Position numbers and translations under genes: made by a program. Positions 11,204 through 23,811 of a stretch of DNA of 64,000 bases are shown here, in pieces. Where the stretch lies: assembly GCA_963971405.1 (NCBI GenBank), contig OZ020486.1, positions 7,339,419 to 7,403,418 on the forward strand, read 5' to 3'. The notes under the pieces are model-generated. The model did no database searches, was not told the origin of the DNA, and saw only the letters and a program-made list of their open reading frames with translations. Numbering within the stretch: the first letter of the stretch is position 1; every line of letters begins with the position of its first letter. Source of the DNA: Psococerastis gibbosa (taxonomy: Eukaryota > Arthropoda > Insecta > Psocodea > Psocidae).

Positions 11204-12325
11204 TTTTGGAACAAATGACTTCCCTCAGTATGAACAAAATGGCTGACTTTGATTTTTGAATATTTCATTTTGTCTTTTGGTACTCTGTGGTATGTGTAGT
11301 GGTTTCCGTCGCCACTTTACAAATCAATCTAGCGGTAATATTTGAAATTTTTAGTCCTAATCTTCAAGCAATGTAATAACGCAGTAGCTAAGTCATTTCC
11401 CCCCCGATATAACATGTTTCTGTACTGTTATACCATGCACAATAGATTTTTCTTCTCTAAATAATCATATGGCCGCTTGAAAAGCCAACTGTTATATCAG
11501 GAAAAAAGTAGAATTATTATTTCTCTTTTGCATCAGTGTTATATAATGTTATGGTAACGGTATTATAACTCAATTTTTAATTGTATTTTAATTTCTATGG
11601 TGCAACTATTAGCTCTCAACGCGAAAAAAGAGCTGGAAGAGAAGGCAGTTGCCTCGGGAATTAATGATTACGCCAGTGCGCTGTCAGCATCTATTATTAT
11701 TGGTAAAAAAAACTGACATATTCTGAAAAACAGAATAAAAAATAAAACTGACATTTGCAAAATCTTGGAAACGCTCTCCGGGAAAAGTAGCTTTTTGTGG
11801 ATGTAACATTCAGCTTTTCCAGCGGCGATACCTATAGGAGTTCTAGTGTCAGATAATGCAAAAGCACGGAATTTCAAGCATTCTATAAAGCTGGAATTTT
11901 TCAAAAGCTACTAACGGTTTGGCGGAACGAAACGTACAGATCTTGAAGAAACGTCTCACTGCCATTAGTTCTCAGCCAGGGACTAGTCACAAAAATTAAG
12001 ATCTATTGTTAAGATTTAGATCAACACCTCTGGGGAAATCACCTGCGAAACTATAGGCCACAGAATACTATAATATATAATGCTATAGGCCTACCTCAAT
12101 CGAAAAAAATAGGATCAAACAGCTCTTTCCCTAATGGGTCGAAACGTATATATTAAAAAAAAAAAAACTAGCTAACAGTAGGCAGTAGATGTCTCATTCA
12201 AATCCCCAAGAAAATCGTATCTATGGTGAGAAAGTGATTAAATTGAGTTACTGCGTTGTTGCTTAGAACGTCTGCACATATACCTCGACCACTACACAAA
12301 GAACCGGTCCGAGTTTACTCGAACA
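11204..12325. other. Intergenic, RpL19 upstream region
   Basis: The first few hundred bases should include the RpL19 promoter on the minus strand; no clear pyrimidine-start motif can be assigned. The remainder is AT-rich with no gene I can support. Confidence 0.4.
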
Positions 12326-13259
12326 TGCTTTCCAATTTATCAAAATTAGTGGACAGAGAAAATGACTAATTTCATGGTAAATAATTTTCCCATGGTTAAA
12401 TTTCCGATGTCTCGAGACCGGGGGGGGGGGGGGGGAGGGAGGTTGTCCATCTAACGTCACTGGAGGTGAGGTAAACTCTATATAGGTCAGACCAAAACAT
12501 TACTACACAGCAATGGCAGAGCACGCCATACATATGGGATAAATAATTAGATTACTCGTGACTTCGTTGTTATAACAAGTTTTTCTAAAACTCTAACTTT
12601 TTGTTATTTTTTGTATATTTATATACATTTATACATTTGAGCGTGAATTTTCTATAATTTTTTTCAAAAAATCATTTTTTGCACAAATATAAACCAAATA
12701 GTTTTTTGGGCAAGTAACCTGTCCGGTTTTGTTACTCAATTTAACACCTAAAACATGCCTGAAGGTAGAAATCATCGATAGAAAGGTTTCGCAGAAAAAT
12801 CATTTTTTAGTTATTTTTCATTAAAATTTAGTTATTTTTATTTTTTTACCCCCCGAAGCAAACTATCAAGGGGCAAGCCACCCCCGCATTTTGTCAACAT
12901 TCATAACGACTATAATATATGTGAAATTAAAAGAAATCGTTGGAGCCGTTTTTCAGAAATAATTTTTTTAGACGTTTTTTATGAGTTTTTTGAGAATAAC
13001 CCCCCCCCCCCCAAATTGAATTAGCCCAAAATAAAAAAATGGTCCCGAGGTATGATTTTTGTGAACTTACATGCCGAATTTCATCATAATCGCCAGAGTA
13101 GTTTGCCCGGAAATCGATGAACAGACAGACATTTCGTAAAAACCACTTTTTTTGGTTCCTGGGACCTCAAAACGTGTAAATCCGTTGAAATCTCGGAATC
13201 GAAAATTTCGACCATCACAAAGCTTTCCTTATAGGCTACTACGTATAAATTGGAAAGCA
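12326..13259. mobile_element. Repeat family with TGCTTTCCAATTTAT ends, copy 1
   Basis: Bounded by the inverted repeat TGCTTTCCAATTTAT / ATAAATTGGAAAGCA. The interior contains a long G run, then CATCTAACGTCACTGGAGGTGA, CTGTCCGGTTTTGTTACTCAA, a C run and CAGACATTTCGTAAAAACCAC. The same order of blocks occurs inverted at 40851-41657 and truncated at about 54168-54965. Similarity reaches beyond the inverted repeat (CCGAGTTTACTCGAACA), so the true ends are uncertain. No ORF; probably a non-autonomous DNA element. Confidence 0.7.
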
Positions 13260-13810
13260 AAAACTAGATTTGGATGATTTCTCCCCATAAACTAAGCATC
13301 GACAAGCTAAAAAAAAGTTGAGAAAGTAGGTAGGTAGCCTATATGCTACAATATTACCCAGTTAAATAAGTTGACACATCACAAGACATTTTTTTGACTA
13401 AAAAACTATGCCTCAGCCCTCTTTTAGGATATATAGGTAAACAATGTCATTTTTATGTGTATAGGCCTACATCCAGTGAAGTAAAAACTTGATACTTTCT
13501 CGTAGTTAAAACATTCGGTTCGCCCCATGATGGTACATGTGATTAGCTTATATGCCACAATGAATCATATTTTGGTCATATAAGAAGTAGGTACAATAAA
13601 GAATGCACTATTAAAAAACAAATATATAATTATACTGGACATAGATAATTTTTCGGTAATTTAATCGTTAAGTCAGCCGCTATAATGGTGGATGAAACTG
13701 TGATTAAGCGCAGTTCTATCGTCACTTTTTTGTCACCTTGTACGCATTTACCCATTGGGTAGACGGGTATTCCACCGGCAATTTTACTTCATTTGTGATT
13801 TTTTGTTTTA

Positions 13811-14221
13811 GGCGCCCATTCCACATACGTACAACGTCAATGAAAATTATAAAATTGAAGGACATTTCAATTTCTCATTGATGGGGGCCATTCCATATGT
13901 TTTTTCAAAAATTGACAATTTTCAATTGAAGCGTATGCGCCAAATTTTTGAAATTTGTTTGCATTTGTTTCTTGAAATTGTATTTGTTTTCTTCGTCACC
14001 TTATTATAATTTTTATACAGAAATGCTTTCTTTTTAGAGAAATCAATTAAAATAGTTGCACTTGTCATATCCCATGACGCCTTTTTTTTTTTAATTGATT
14101 GTTTGTTTCATTGTTTGTGATTTTACTCTATGATCAATTTTGACAATGGCATAGAGTAAAATTGAAATGTCCTTCAATTTCATAATTTTCATTGACGATG
14201 TACGTATGTGGAATGGGCGCC
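13811..14221. mobile_element. Hairpin MITE (inner), TSD TTA
   Basis: Ends GGCGCCCATTCCACATACGT in perfect inverted orientation. It is flanked by TTA (13808-13810 and 14222-14224) and inserted in the left arm of the older MITE. Removing it restores the TTTTGTTTTAAGGAGACTA text seen in other family members, which shows that this is a true insertion. The inner halves pair around CGTCAATGAAAATTATAAAATTGAAGGACATTTCAATTT. Confidence 0.88.
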
Positions 14222-14321
14222 TTAAGGAGACTATACCTACTATGTAGATACTTAAGTTATCTATTATAAATTAAGTTATAATATGGTGGCAAACATCATT
14301 AATAATATTATAACTTAATTT

Positions 14322-14810
14322 ATGAAATACAGGGATATGGCACCTATATTGACGGACCGCAAGATGCCGATGAAACTCAAAGGCCGAGTGTATAAACAAA
14401 TGGTACGTCCGAGCATGCTATACGGGTCGGAATGCTGGCCACTCAAAAGGGACGAGGAGAATATGCTACATGTAGCCGAAATGCGTATGTTAAGAAGAGC
14501 ATGTGGCTTTTCTCTGATTGACAGAGTGAGAAACACCGACATAAGATGCCAAATGAGAACAAGAGACATCCACGAAAAGCTGCGAGAAAGACGACTAAGC
14601 TGGTGGGGGCACGTCGAGAGGAGGGGGGACAACGAGTTGATAAAAAGAGTGCGATCAACACCCGTACCAGGAACCAGAGCACGTGGACGACCAAAAATCT
14701 CACTGGCGAGTAAAACACGGAAGGACCTAATAATTGCCAATCTCTCGAAGGAACAGGCCCAAGAACGGGTGACCTGGAAGCGTTGCTGTCGTGCCGCCGA
14801 CCCCCCGTGA
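14322..14810 (+). pseudogene. C-terminal fragment of a LINE reverse transcriptase
   Basis: An open frame of 162 codons resembling the C-terminal end of insect LINE ORF2: KLKGRVYKQMVRPSMLYGSE, CWPLKRDEENMLHVAEMRML, RLSWWGHVERR, then RARGRPK and a terminal VTWKRCCRAADPP before the stop. It lacks the RT catalytic core. Shorter pieces of similar tails recur in AGO1 introns. It lies inside the MITE at 13762-14950. Confidence 0.85.
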
Positions 14811-15225
14811 AGGGAAATGGCGCTGAAAAAGTAAAAGTAAAAAAGTAAGTAATTTATATGAGATAAGTTAAGTATCTACATAATAGTCTCCTTAAAACAA
14901 AACAAACAAAAAATCACAAATGAAGTAAATTCGCCGGTGGAAATGCCGCCGTAGCAACACCCAATGTGAAAAACAATTTTATAAATAGGAGTGCAATGAC
15001 ATCCGTTTTAAATTACAAATATCCACTACCAAATAACTAGAATGATTTTACCTGATTTAACTGCTTCAGCACAACACGAAGGGTATTCACGATCTTCAAA
15101 TATGAAATTAATTCCGGAAACAACCGCTAATTTCGGTTATTACGCGACAAAAAGTAATATCCATACATTTCGTAATGCAGGATAGGTTAATACTTCAATG
15201 AATTTATTTGTTCACCTCACAATTA

Positions 15226-15592
15226 GGTGCCCATTCCATTGACCGGCTAGGGCTATTTCCAACAACGGTGACGTGGTAGCAGACATTCAAGACTTAGGTG
15301 GCGTTTCCACCGACCTCGCATTGCAGAATTGACGGAAATGATTATTTTCCTTTATGTCATAGTTAAAATTGATCAATGATCATACAGTAAAATCACAAAC
15401 AAACAAACTAAAATTAAAAAATGGCTTCATGGGATATGTTAATTACAAACATTTTAATAGATTTCTATAAAAAGAAAAACAAACATTTCCGTCAATGTCA
15501 TTTGCAATCTGCAATGCGAGGTCGGTGGAAACGCTACCTAAGTCTTGAATGTCTGCTACCACGTCATCGTTGTTGGAAATGGAATGGGCGCC
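15226..15592. mobile_element. Hairpin MITE, long form
   Basis: Near-perfect palindrome of 367 bp. The arms start GGTGCCCATTCCATTGACCG and GGCGCCCATTCC, pass through GACGTGGTAGCAGACATTCA, and enclose a second nested pair GGTGGCGTTTCCACCGACCT. Flanks are TTA and TAA, so the duplication is not exact here. Copies of the same long form are at 34787-35138 and 42835-43209. Confidence 0.82.
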
Positions 15593-16049
15593 TAATTAGC
15601 GTACAAAATTATAGACTTGATACACTTATGCACTAGTAGCCTACTACTGAACCATGACAGTCCGGTGCAATCTCTGCCGCAAGGCGACGCTACGACTCCC
15701 TCTTCAGTTGCCAACGAGATACGAAAGGGGTACCGACACCAAATTCAATAAATCATGCATCATAAGCAAGCTAAATACTCCAAGTCTATGGGTTAAATGA
15801 AGTGGAAAAAGAAATAAATGAGATGAAAAAATTCTTCACATTCGAAAAAAAGATCGGCAATATCCTTGGTGTTAAATTGGGTTCATATCTGAATAATATA
15901 ATTATTATCTAGATGGCGACATCAATATACAATTTCATGGAGAGCCTCCACAGCTCCACCTTGCTGTGACTGGCGCATTCCCATACTTATCTTATGGAGA
16001 AGTGCAGTTCTACTACAATAGGGTTGCCACTCGCGAAAATTCAGGCAAC

Positions 16050-16260
16050 GGCCTTACCATGTTGAATCGATTAGAGCAGAGCATGTTTCAAACTGCGGCA
16101 ACTTGGTAGTGTGCACAGCGTTGGCAGGGGAACATGGTGGGACATGATAACGCGCTTAGGCAGTATAAGTCGAGTCCTGGTCACCTCCGATTTAATCGTG
16201 TGACTTTACCATGTTCCCCAAGTAGTTCGGAATCCACAATAATCAGGAGGTCCACCCTGT
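16050..16260. repeat. Dispersed repeat (GTGCACAGCGTTGGCAGGGG family), copy 1
   Basis: Contains GAATCGATTAGAGCAGAGCA, CTTGGTAGTGTGCACAGCGT and GGGGAACATGGTGGGACAT. The same text occurs at about 17505-17740 and, diverged, at about 30900-31050. A reverse fragment is at about 42495-42560. No ORF; class unknown. Confidence 0.65.
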
Positions 16261-17504
16261 TAGTCAACTCCCCTTTCCCCGAGGTGAGGTGCCGTTAGAG
16301 TGCCTCAAGTTAACAAACAGACCCACTCCCCCCGCCACGCTGACAGGGTTGCTTAAAGCAGAAATGCTGAAATCAGGCGTTAGAAACAACACTCGCGAAA
16401 ATTCAAAATGGAACTGCACCTCTCTCCGTAAGATAAGTATAGGGATGCGCCGGGGCAGGGGTCCTCCACGTAGGATTTTCTATAGGAAAGTTCTCGGTTA
16501 TATTAATATTAAACTTTAAAATTAATCCCATGTGTCACTAGTCAAACATAAAATGGCCAACTGCCCAGCGTTTCTTTACATTCTTAAATTACTAACATAC
16601 AGTATATCGTTGGCGAATATGGTGTAAATGAAGAGCTTAATTTCACCTGCTTACTGTTCCAATGGACAACTTGCCATAAAACAAAAGCAATGTGGCAAAA
16701 TGACGACAACCACCTCATGACTGGGGAGTCGATTCCCAAATCTAACGCCCTACATCAAGTTATGGAGAGAGGCATATCGAACAGCTTTTTATTTTATTTC
16801 ATTCTTTTTACGACGAATTAGCAGTTGGATTTATTTGCATTATAATGAAGTAGACTAAAATTAACAGCTGTAATTGGACAATTAGCCTATCATTTGAGTG
16901 TAGAGTACGAACTAAGGTTGCTGTAAATTACTTAGGGCGAGAAAGAATGCACTACCCAAGCCAATCCGGGGTTTACCCTTCAAAAACTAAAAAAAAGGCT
17001 ACAACAATATTTTTATTCACGTAATTTTTTGTCGTTATTAACGTTAACAAAACCGAATAGGTCGCTTGCCCCTTGACAGTTTGGTCCTGGGACAAAAAAA
17101 TAAATAAAAAGGGCTCTATTTTAATGGAAAATTACGTTAAAAAATATTTTTCTGTTGGCCTTTCCTATCGATGCTTTCTAACTGCAAGTAGGTAATCAAT
17201 CAACAATCAGAGCGAAGATTCTCCATAAGTTAATCATGGGCGCCATAGTTAGGCATTGACCCGCAATCACAACAGGCAATTAAATATAGGAAAATTGTCC
17301 ATTAGAGTAAGCCAATTACCAATGGTCAAGACTAATTACGCACATTCCTATGCAAACTTAGATGTTCTAACTGCTGCTGTTTTGTAAAGTCTGCTTTATG
17401 GCATATTTAGAAACGCACGAACTGCCTTCAAAGCTGCCAGTGAGTATGGTAAGATTTGATTAATATAGACAGGACTTTAAAACTAACTAACTTTAAAACG
17501 GCTT

Positions 17505-17770
17505 TGCTGTGTTGAATCCATTAGAGCAGAGCATGTTTCAAACTGCCGCAAACTTGGTAGTGTGCACAGCGTTGGCAGGGGAACATGGTGGGACATTATA
17601 ACTGTAACTTAACTTTTATGGAAATATAAATTTATTGTATTGTATAACGCGATGAGACTATACCAGTCAGTCTACGGGCGTGTCGAGTCCTGGTCACCTC
17701 CGATTTAATCGTGTGACTTTACCATGTTCCCCAAGCAGAAATGCCGAAAGCAGGCGTTAGAAACAACACT
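17505..17770. repeat. Dispersed repeat (GTGCACAGCGTTGGCAGGGG family), copy 2
   Basis: Close match to the copy at 16050-16260, ending in CAGAAATGCCGAAAGCAGGCGTTAGAAAC, which is also found near 16360. A short foreign stretch (about 17600-17680) interrupts the alignment. Confidence 0.65.
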
Positions 17771-19393
17771 TTTGACTATCGGTTAATCATCACCACATAC
17801 ATTACAGTATACAGTAAGAATGGACATTTCTTGTCATATATTTAAATGTTTCTTGCCCTATCCTACAGTAGGTATGAGGGTAATCAATAAATTCCGCTCT
17901 GTAATTTATAATCATCATTGACCATTGCTAATAGGCTGCCCTTTCAGCAGGCGTAATATGTTCAAATACATAGGAGCAATACGAGTCATATCCAACATGA
18001 TGTAAGTGTATAACCTAGTGTCTAGTTGCATTAATTTAAAAAAATATATACCTGATGAGAATGGATTAGTAAACGCATTTTAAAGGCTACCTATGCTGTA
18101 TACATACATATATGTAGTCGAGAAACTTATTTTATTCTACAAAAATATGAAAAGTCAAGGGTCCCAAAAATTACCAATATAGGGAACCTGCAGAGGCCTA
18201 CAGCATCACGCCATATCACAGCAATTGAGGACCCAAGAATACAACAATGGTATAAGTGACATTGTCTTAGTGGATTGTACTTTACAATACCAATTGCCTT
18301 TGAGCGATCTCTGTGCATAATAACTTTACTGTTACCTAGTGGACATCACATAAGCTTCTTCTTCTGCTCAGAAATATCATTAACCAATGCTGTAAACAAA
18401 CTGGACTTAAACCCATTGTGTTCTAAGAACCTCAATTGCCGATTCTGCATTGGAATATTAACGCTATACGAATGGTTAATTGAATAATAAAGTTAATTGA
18501 AATGATAATGATCCAATTTCCATTCTGTTGAAATTTCAAATCAGTACGTTCTTTGACAAACCAGTTACTTGTTATTGCTTGGGGTAAGTAAGGGCTTCTC
18601 TTCTCATAGATTCTGCACAGCATGGTTCAATAATAACAACAAAAATCCCAGACACTTGTATTTCTCTTGAATATCACCAAAAAAAATTCTCCATTTTGGC
18701 AGTTCAATATGACACGGACGATACGTACGATCGCTTGGTTGAAAGGTTTACTTGGAGTCAACATGAAAATCCCTTTACTTCAAACAATATAAAGCAATAA
18801 ACAGTAAAAGCATTATTCCTAACTTAGTGTTTTACTTGTGATTTCTTGGACATACGTTAAGTCGGTTTATTCTCTAATTACTACACATTTTGTTACACAC
18901 TACAATGGCACACGAAGTATCGTGTTGGAAAAAAACAGCAGGTGCTAGGTACCATACGCTCTAAGATACCATACAAACCGTTCAACTTGCTGGGTTTATG
19001 TCGCAAGTTTGCAAAGTTCTATGCAGGTTTTATGGGCAATCAGCACTGAAATTGCCACGTTAATGAAAAAAAAAAAAAAAAATGAAAAAAAACAGTAAGG
19101 TACGGTGCAAATTAAGTTGGAACGAACTGGGAAATAATAAAGCTTCATTAATACAAATAATATAACTAATACACATTAATTGGTTTTAGTAGTCACTAAA
19201 TAAGACATGGAACACATTTTCAATCAATTCAAGTAACTCAGAAAATCTCACAGCTCATAAGTTGAACGATTAGTATGGAAATGATACAACACAAAAATGG
19301 TTGATTAGACTAATTAACTCATTGTGTACTTAATTGGGAGGATAAGGCGAAAAGGTTGGCCCCCAGATAGAGAAAGACCTTATAGAATAAATA
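17771..19393. other. Non-coding stretch
   Basis: AT-rich sequence with short ORFs only and no protein family I recognise. No splice-bounded conserved exon seen. Confidence 0.4.
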
Positions 19394-19533
19394 GGCGGGG
19401 TTCCCACCGACGTCAATAGTGATAGTAATGGTTATATTGACGTGGTAGCAGGCATTTTTAGACTGTCTTTAATGCCTGCTACCACGTCAATATCACCATT
19501 ACTATAACTATTGACGTCGGTGTAATCTGCGCC
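19394..19533. mobile_element. Hairpin MITE, short form, TSD ATA
   Basis: A 140-bp near-perfect hairpin. The left arm GGCGGGGTTCCCACCGACGT runs through GACGTGGTAGCAGGCATT to a small loop, and the right arm mirrors it, ending GACGTCGGTGTAATCTGCGCC. ATA flanks both sides (19391-19393, 19534-19536). Confidence 0.85.
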
Positions 19534-21430
19534 ATAGGAAGAAGACAGTAAGAAAACAGCAACAATGAGCGGAATTCATAAAAATAAAAGCATTTAAGTC
19601 ACAAATTTGGAGCAGAACTGGAGCAAATGATACAAGAGCAGAAGGTTTTGCTACGAACTACGAAGAGGAAAAGGCGGTTCTGTGCTTAGCTAAGGGAACA
19701 CCTTCGTCTTATTTTTCCACCTTATTCTCTTGCACCCAATACTTTTTTCCCCATGAAATCCACTGAATGTTTTACTGTATTAATTTTTTATTTATTCGTC
19801 ACTATAAGAATCACTGTAAAACTTCCACACATTTTTTAAATTAATTTTAAAATTATTTATCTTAGAACACAAAAATGTATTGCCATTTTCTTGCAGTAAT
19901 TCAGAGCTTACCAATTTTACAGCCTACTGTGGGCATTACAAAAGTTCGAAATAATGCGTAATAATTTATTCTTATTGTACTTATGACTACATAAAATATT
20001 TACATAATTATTATAATAGTGAGGGCTTAACGGCGCTGCTGTAGCGGCCCATTGGACCTTGCGTTGCCAACGACCTCATTGATTTTTTTTTTTGGACAAT
20101 ATGGGTATTATGTCCTTGCGCATTTTGGCGGCTGGCGAACTGGCACGCGTCCTCAAGTGTCAACCCACACCAGTCATATACGGCAATCAAAGGCTGCGAC
20201 ATGCTTAGTATTGACACATTGTAACGGGTGCTAGTTCGACTGAACCAAGTTAAGGTACAATTCATTTACATAACTAACTAGTGTTAAAATTAAATTAATA
20301 ATAAAATTACATTTACCTCGTTACTATCAATCATACAAGCATCAGATATGAAATTTATAGGAGCATCCCTTACCAAGGTATTACTTGAAAGATCAATAAA
20401 CTCATTGTTCCCGACTGACTCAGCAGGATAGACCTAAAGCTAATTCTTCTTTCATGCTCATTTGGAGGGAAGGCCGGGGACGAGTTGTACCAGAGCGGAA
20501 ACTATAAAAGTTAAAAATCTGAAAAGTGATAGAATGAGAAAACACGAGAGTCGGCAAATAAACCTAGGAGACGACTCAGAGAGAGGGCAAGCACTAGTTG
20601 GAAGGATTAGATGCAGAAAGAGGCAAAAGAGAAGAATCTATTTAAGAGACACAATCGGACACCCCAATAGCTCATTTTTTTTTAAAAATCAAATCTTATT
20701 TCACGAGAATACTCGATTGCAGAGTAATAAAGTAGGTTGAGAAGAAACGTTCCAATACATATTGATAAATAGTAGATGGTCATCACTAAGCCAAATTGCC
20801 AAAGTTTGAAACTACTTCGACTTGACATCTTCAGTGTTGGTTATTTTTTTACAAATAAAGTTCAATAACTGTAGCAGATCGGTGTGACATACTATGCATC
20901 AAAATTTTGAATAACATTTCTTCTACTATATAACATCTCATTTATGGCCCTCAGGCAGGTTTTTGCCCTGCGATTGTTTCTTAATGAACGTACTTGCAGA
21001 GCGGGGAGTGGAAGGGGAAAATTTAGCGTCACCCAAACAGCTCTGTAGAAATTACATGATGCGTTATTAAAACTAATGTCTTGAACTCTAAAAATTGATT
21101 CAAAATTACAAACCTATTGTTGAATTGTAAGAGGACTAGGGTTTTTTATTCATTCGGTTACTTGGTAGGTTCTTTGAAATAAAATAGAGATCACTTGATA
21201 CTATAAAAGAACATGATATATATCACTATGCTCGTGCAAAGACTGCAACAAACATCATTTTCAACATTTTTTTTTTAACATCTAGACACATATTGTACTC
21301 TTGCACTGACACATTACATTTGAATCGATTAGTTATAAAACCGGCTGAGTCACTGTAGGTAGGTAATGTTCTGTAGGTAATATTTTAATATCATAACAGC
21401 TAGCAGGCACTCACGATACTTAGATATTAC

Positions 21431-21853
21431 AAGAGGATATGAACCTAAGAAAATCGGCAATCTGGAATTTTTTTTAATTTCATTTACTACATAATTTATT
21501 CCAGATTTAAAATATTGAAGATGTAGAAGACCATCTTAAAATCATATCATACGATACTTTTAATTTTTGGTGTCGCAATTATTACATAAAAATTACTGAG
21601 GACTGAAATTTTACACAATGTAAAATTAATGGAAAAATCGCAACACAAAAAATATATAATAGTGATATTATTACATATGAAAATAGTCTCTACAACATGA
21701 ATAGACTAAATATTAAATAAATTGAGTTTTTCAATTAAATAATTTAATATTTAACATTGAAAATAAATATTTATAGTTAAATTAAAAATAAAAACAGCCT
21801 ATTGCTTTAAATTTAATACATAGGTGGCCAATACCTACGTTCCCTATCCTCTT
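21431..21853. mobile_element. Diverged DNA element related to 7541-8421
   Basis: Inverted ends AAGAGGATATGAACC and, on the other strand, AAGAGGATAGGGAACG. The interior shares GATGTAGAAGACCATCTT-type text with the element at 7541. Weak, aged copy. Confidence 0.45.
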
Positions 21854-22321
21854 AAGCATAATTTAGAGGTAGCGTGATCAAGGTAAAGGTAATGCCTGCG
21901 AAATCAAAATGAGGGCCATTTATAATTAATCGATTCGTAATTTCATTTACATACAGATTGAAAGTAAAACCTGCAAATCAAAAATTAAAATCGTGATGCT
22001 TCGTAATGAATACAGACAACAGTAAAATATTCTAAAAAGTTGCACTCGAATGCCAGACGACAATGTGAGAAATAGTGAAAACCTATATACCCACCCATTC
22101 AAAAAGCCTTCATAATATGTCACTAAAGGTGTTCCCACCATCGTTGGCAATGTCTTTGTAAGTTATACTGCACACCACCACCATTTTTTGGCGCACTCAA
22201 ATGCCCCATCTCTCCTATATAGAACTCTATTCCTCATATGAACTCATAAACACAGCGTGCAGTATTCTTTGGATTCCACATACTAAAGCTTAAATGACAT
22301 AGGAACCTGGAGTTCTACATA

Positions 22322-22505
22322 GGCGGCTATTCCAAGGGCCAATTTGCTTCACTAATTCACTTGTGTTTTGAGATTTTTTGTTTGTTTTGTTTTAAGGAGA
22401 CTATTATGTAGATAAGTTAAGTATCCACATAATAGTCTCCTTAAAACAAAACAAACAAAAATCTCAAAACACAAGTGAAGCAAATTGGCCAGTGAAATAG
22501 CCGCC
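22322..22505. mobile_element. Hairpin MITE, TSD ATA
   Basis: A 184-bp hairpin with arms GGCGGCTATTCCAAGGGCCA and (reverse) GGCGGCTATTTCACTGGCCA. It runs through TTGTGTTTTGAGATTTTTTG and TTAAGGAGACTATTATGTAG to a loop of a few bases. ATA lies on both flanks (22319-22321, 22506-22508). Confidence 0.87.
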
Positions 22506-23811
22506 ATAGGACAAGATGGGACATTGGCTTCCCATAATTATTTTCTTCAAATTTTTGGGGCCACCTGTCACGTCTCCCATGACCAGTCATTGAAAAGACA
22601 TAGGATTAAAAAATATTTTTGTTGGGCTCGAGTGTCCCATCCCTCCTATATGCCCCATAAGGGAAATGGGGCCCACCCTTAATGGTCTCTACTTCCAAAA
22701 TTTAGTCCATTCTATTTAGTAATAGGAGACGTGTCATTTTATAGGTGCTCGTTTATTAAGAGTCAAAATCCCTCCATCGCACCCTCCACAACTTACACCC
22801 TAAACATAAAATGTAGAGTAGCATTCCTTCAAATGCAGATGACCCTATCTGCGGTCAACGTCTTCAGTGGTAATAGATGACAGTGTGTTCTTAAATGCTT
22901 GAAAACTTTTAAAGGGGACCATTTTTATTTTGAGCTATGGTTTCATAAGGCAGAAAAATTACTATTCCGCATAAGAAGTAGATGGATAAAGGAATAGGAT
23001 TATTACAGCCATAATTTTTAGTTTTTTCAGTTTTCTAGCTGTTAGTAACTAACACACTGACATGCCTAGGTGGTATATCATCTACAGGTGTCACTTTACC
23101 TTACGTAGACTTTTGAGATTGCATCCCGGAGGCATAGTAGCATCTGTAGATGCCAACTGCCGATGTTGACGAAACGTTTGCATGAACCACGACCCACCAG
23201 CCCGGATCCTTCTCCTTCAGGCAAGCCTTTGTAATGACACCGAGCTCCAGAATAAACAATAAGTCACAAAACATTGTGCATTTGTTATGTTTATCGCAAA
23301 GTCCATTTTATTGACAGTAAATTTATTCATTATTGTATCATACACCCCCCCCCCCCATTACTGTTATAAAAGACTAATAAACTACACAATATAATTTTTT
23401 AAAATAATTGATAAATATTTCTATGGATTGCAAAATGAAGACAGTTGACAGCATAGGAAGTTGAGTATTTATCTGATCACTTTTTTTATAGTGCACATAT
23501 TCTTGAAAAAAAATTTAATAGGCCGATTTATGTGTTTTACAGGACCATTAACTTAATTGGCTGCAATACATCGTCATTACCTTTTATGCTGAACATTGAA
23601 TTAATGGACAACTTTCGTATTGCACCCAACCAATCAAAATATTTGGGTTTGACGTCATTTGTATATCGATTCCTACACGAAAGTTCTCCATTCATAAGAT
23701 GCAATAGGCAAGATAATGCCACAATTATCAACTAACTTTACCAATAATAAGCCCACAACACACAGTTAGAATGAAATACACAATTTTTTTAGATTCATAC
23801 AAGGTTTTAAC

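Larger units (their letters stand above)
13762..14950. mobile_element. Hairpin MITE (outer), broken by two insertions, TSD GTA
   Basis: The left end is GACGGGTATTCCACCGGC and the right end, reverse-complemented, is GGCGGCATTTCCACCGGC; both are flanked by GTA (13759-13761, 14951-14953). The two arms continue with TTTACTTCATTTGTGATTTTTTGTTT and the AGTATCTACATAATAGTCTCC motif. A second family member (13811-14221) sits in the left arm and a LINE fragment (about 14322-14840) sits near the palindrome centre. Confidence 0.82.

Noticed and set aside
20011..20265. Minus-strand ORF with DWCGLTLEDACQFASRQNAQ
   Set aside because: Looks protein-like over a short part but has no recognisable domain, splice context or start; probably a repeat or decayed sequence.
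20462..20740. Plus-strand basic ORF of 92 codons
   Set aside because: Charged low-complexity composition, no family match; likely decayed transposon DNA.
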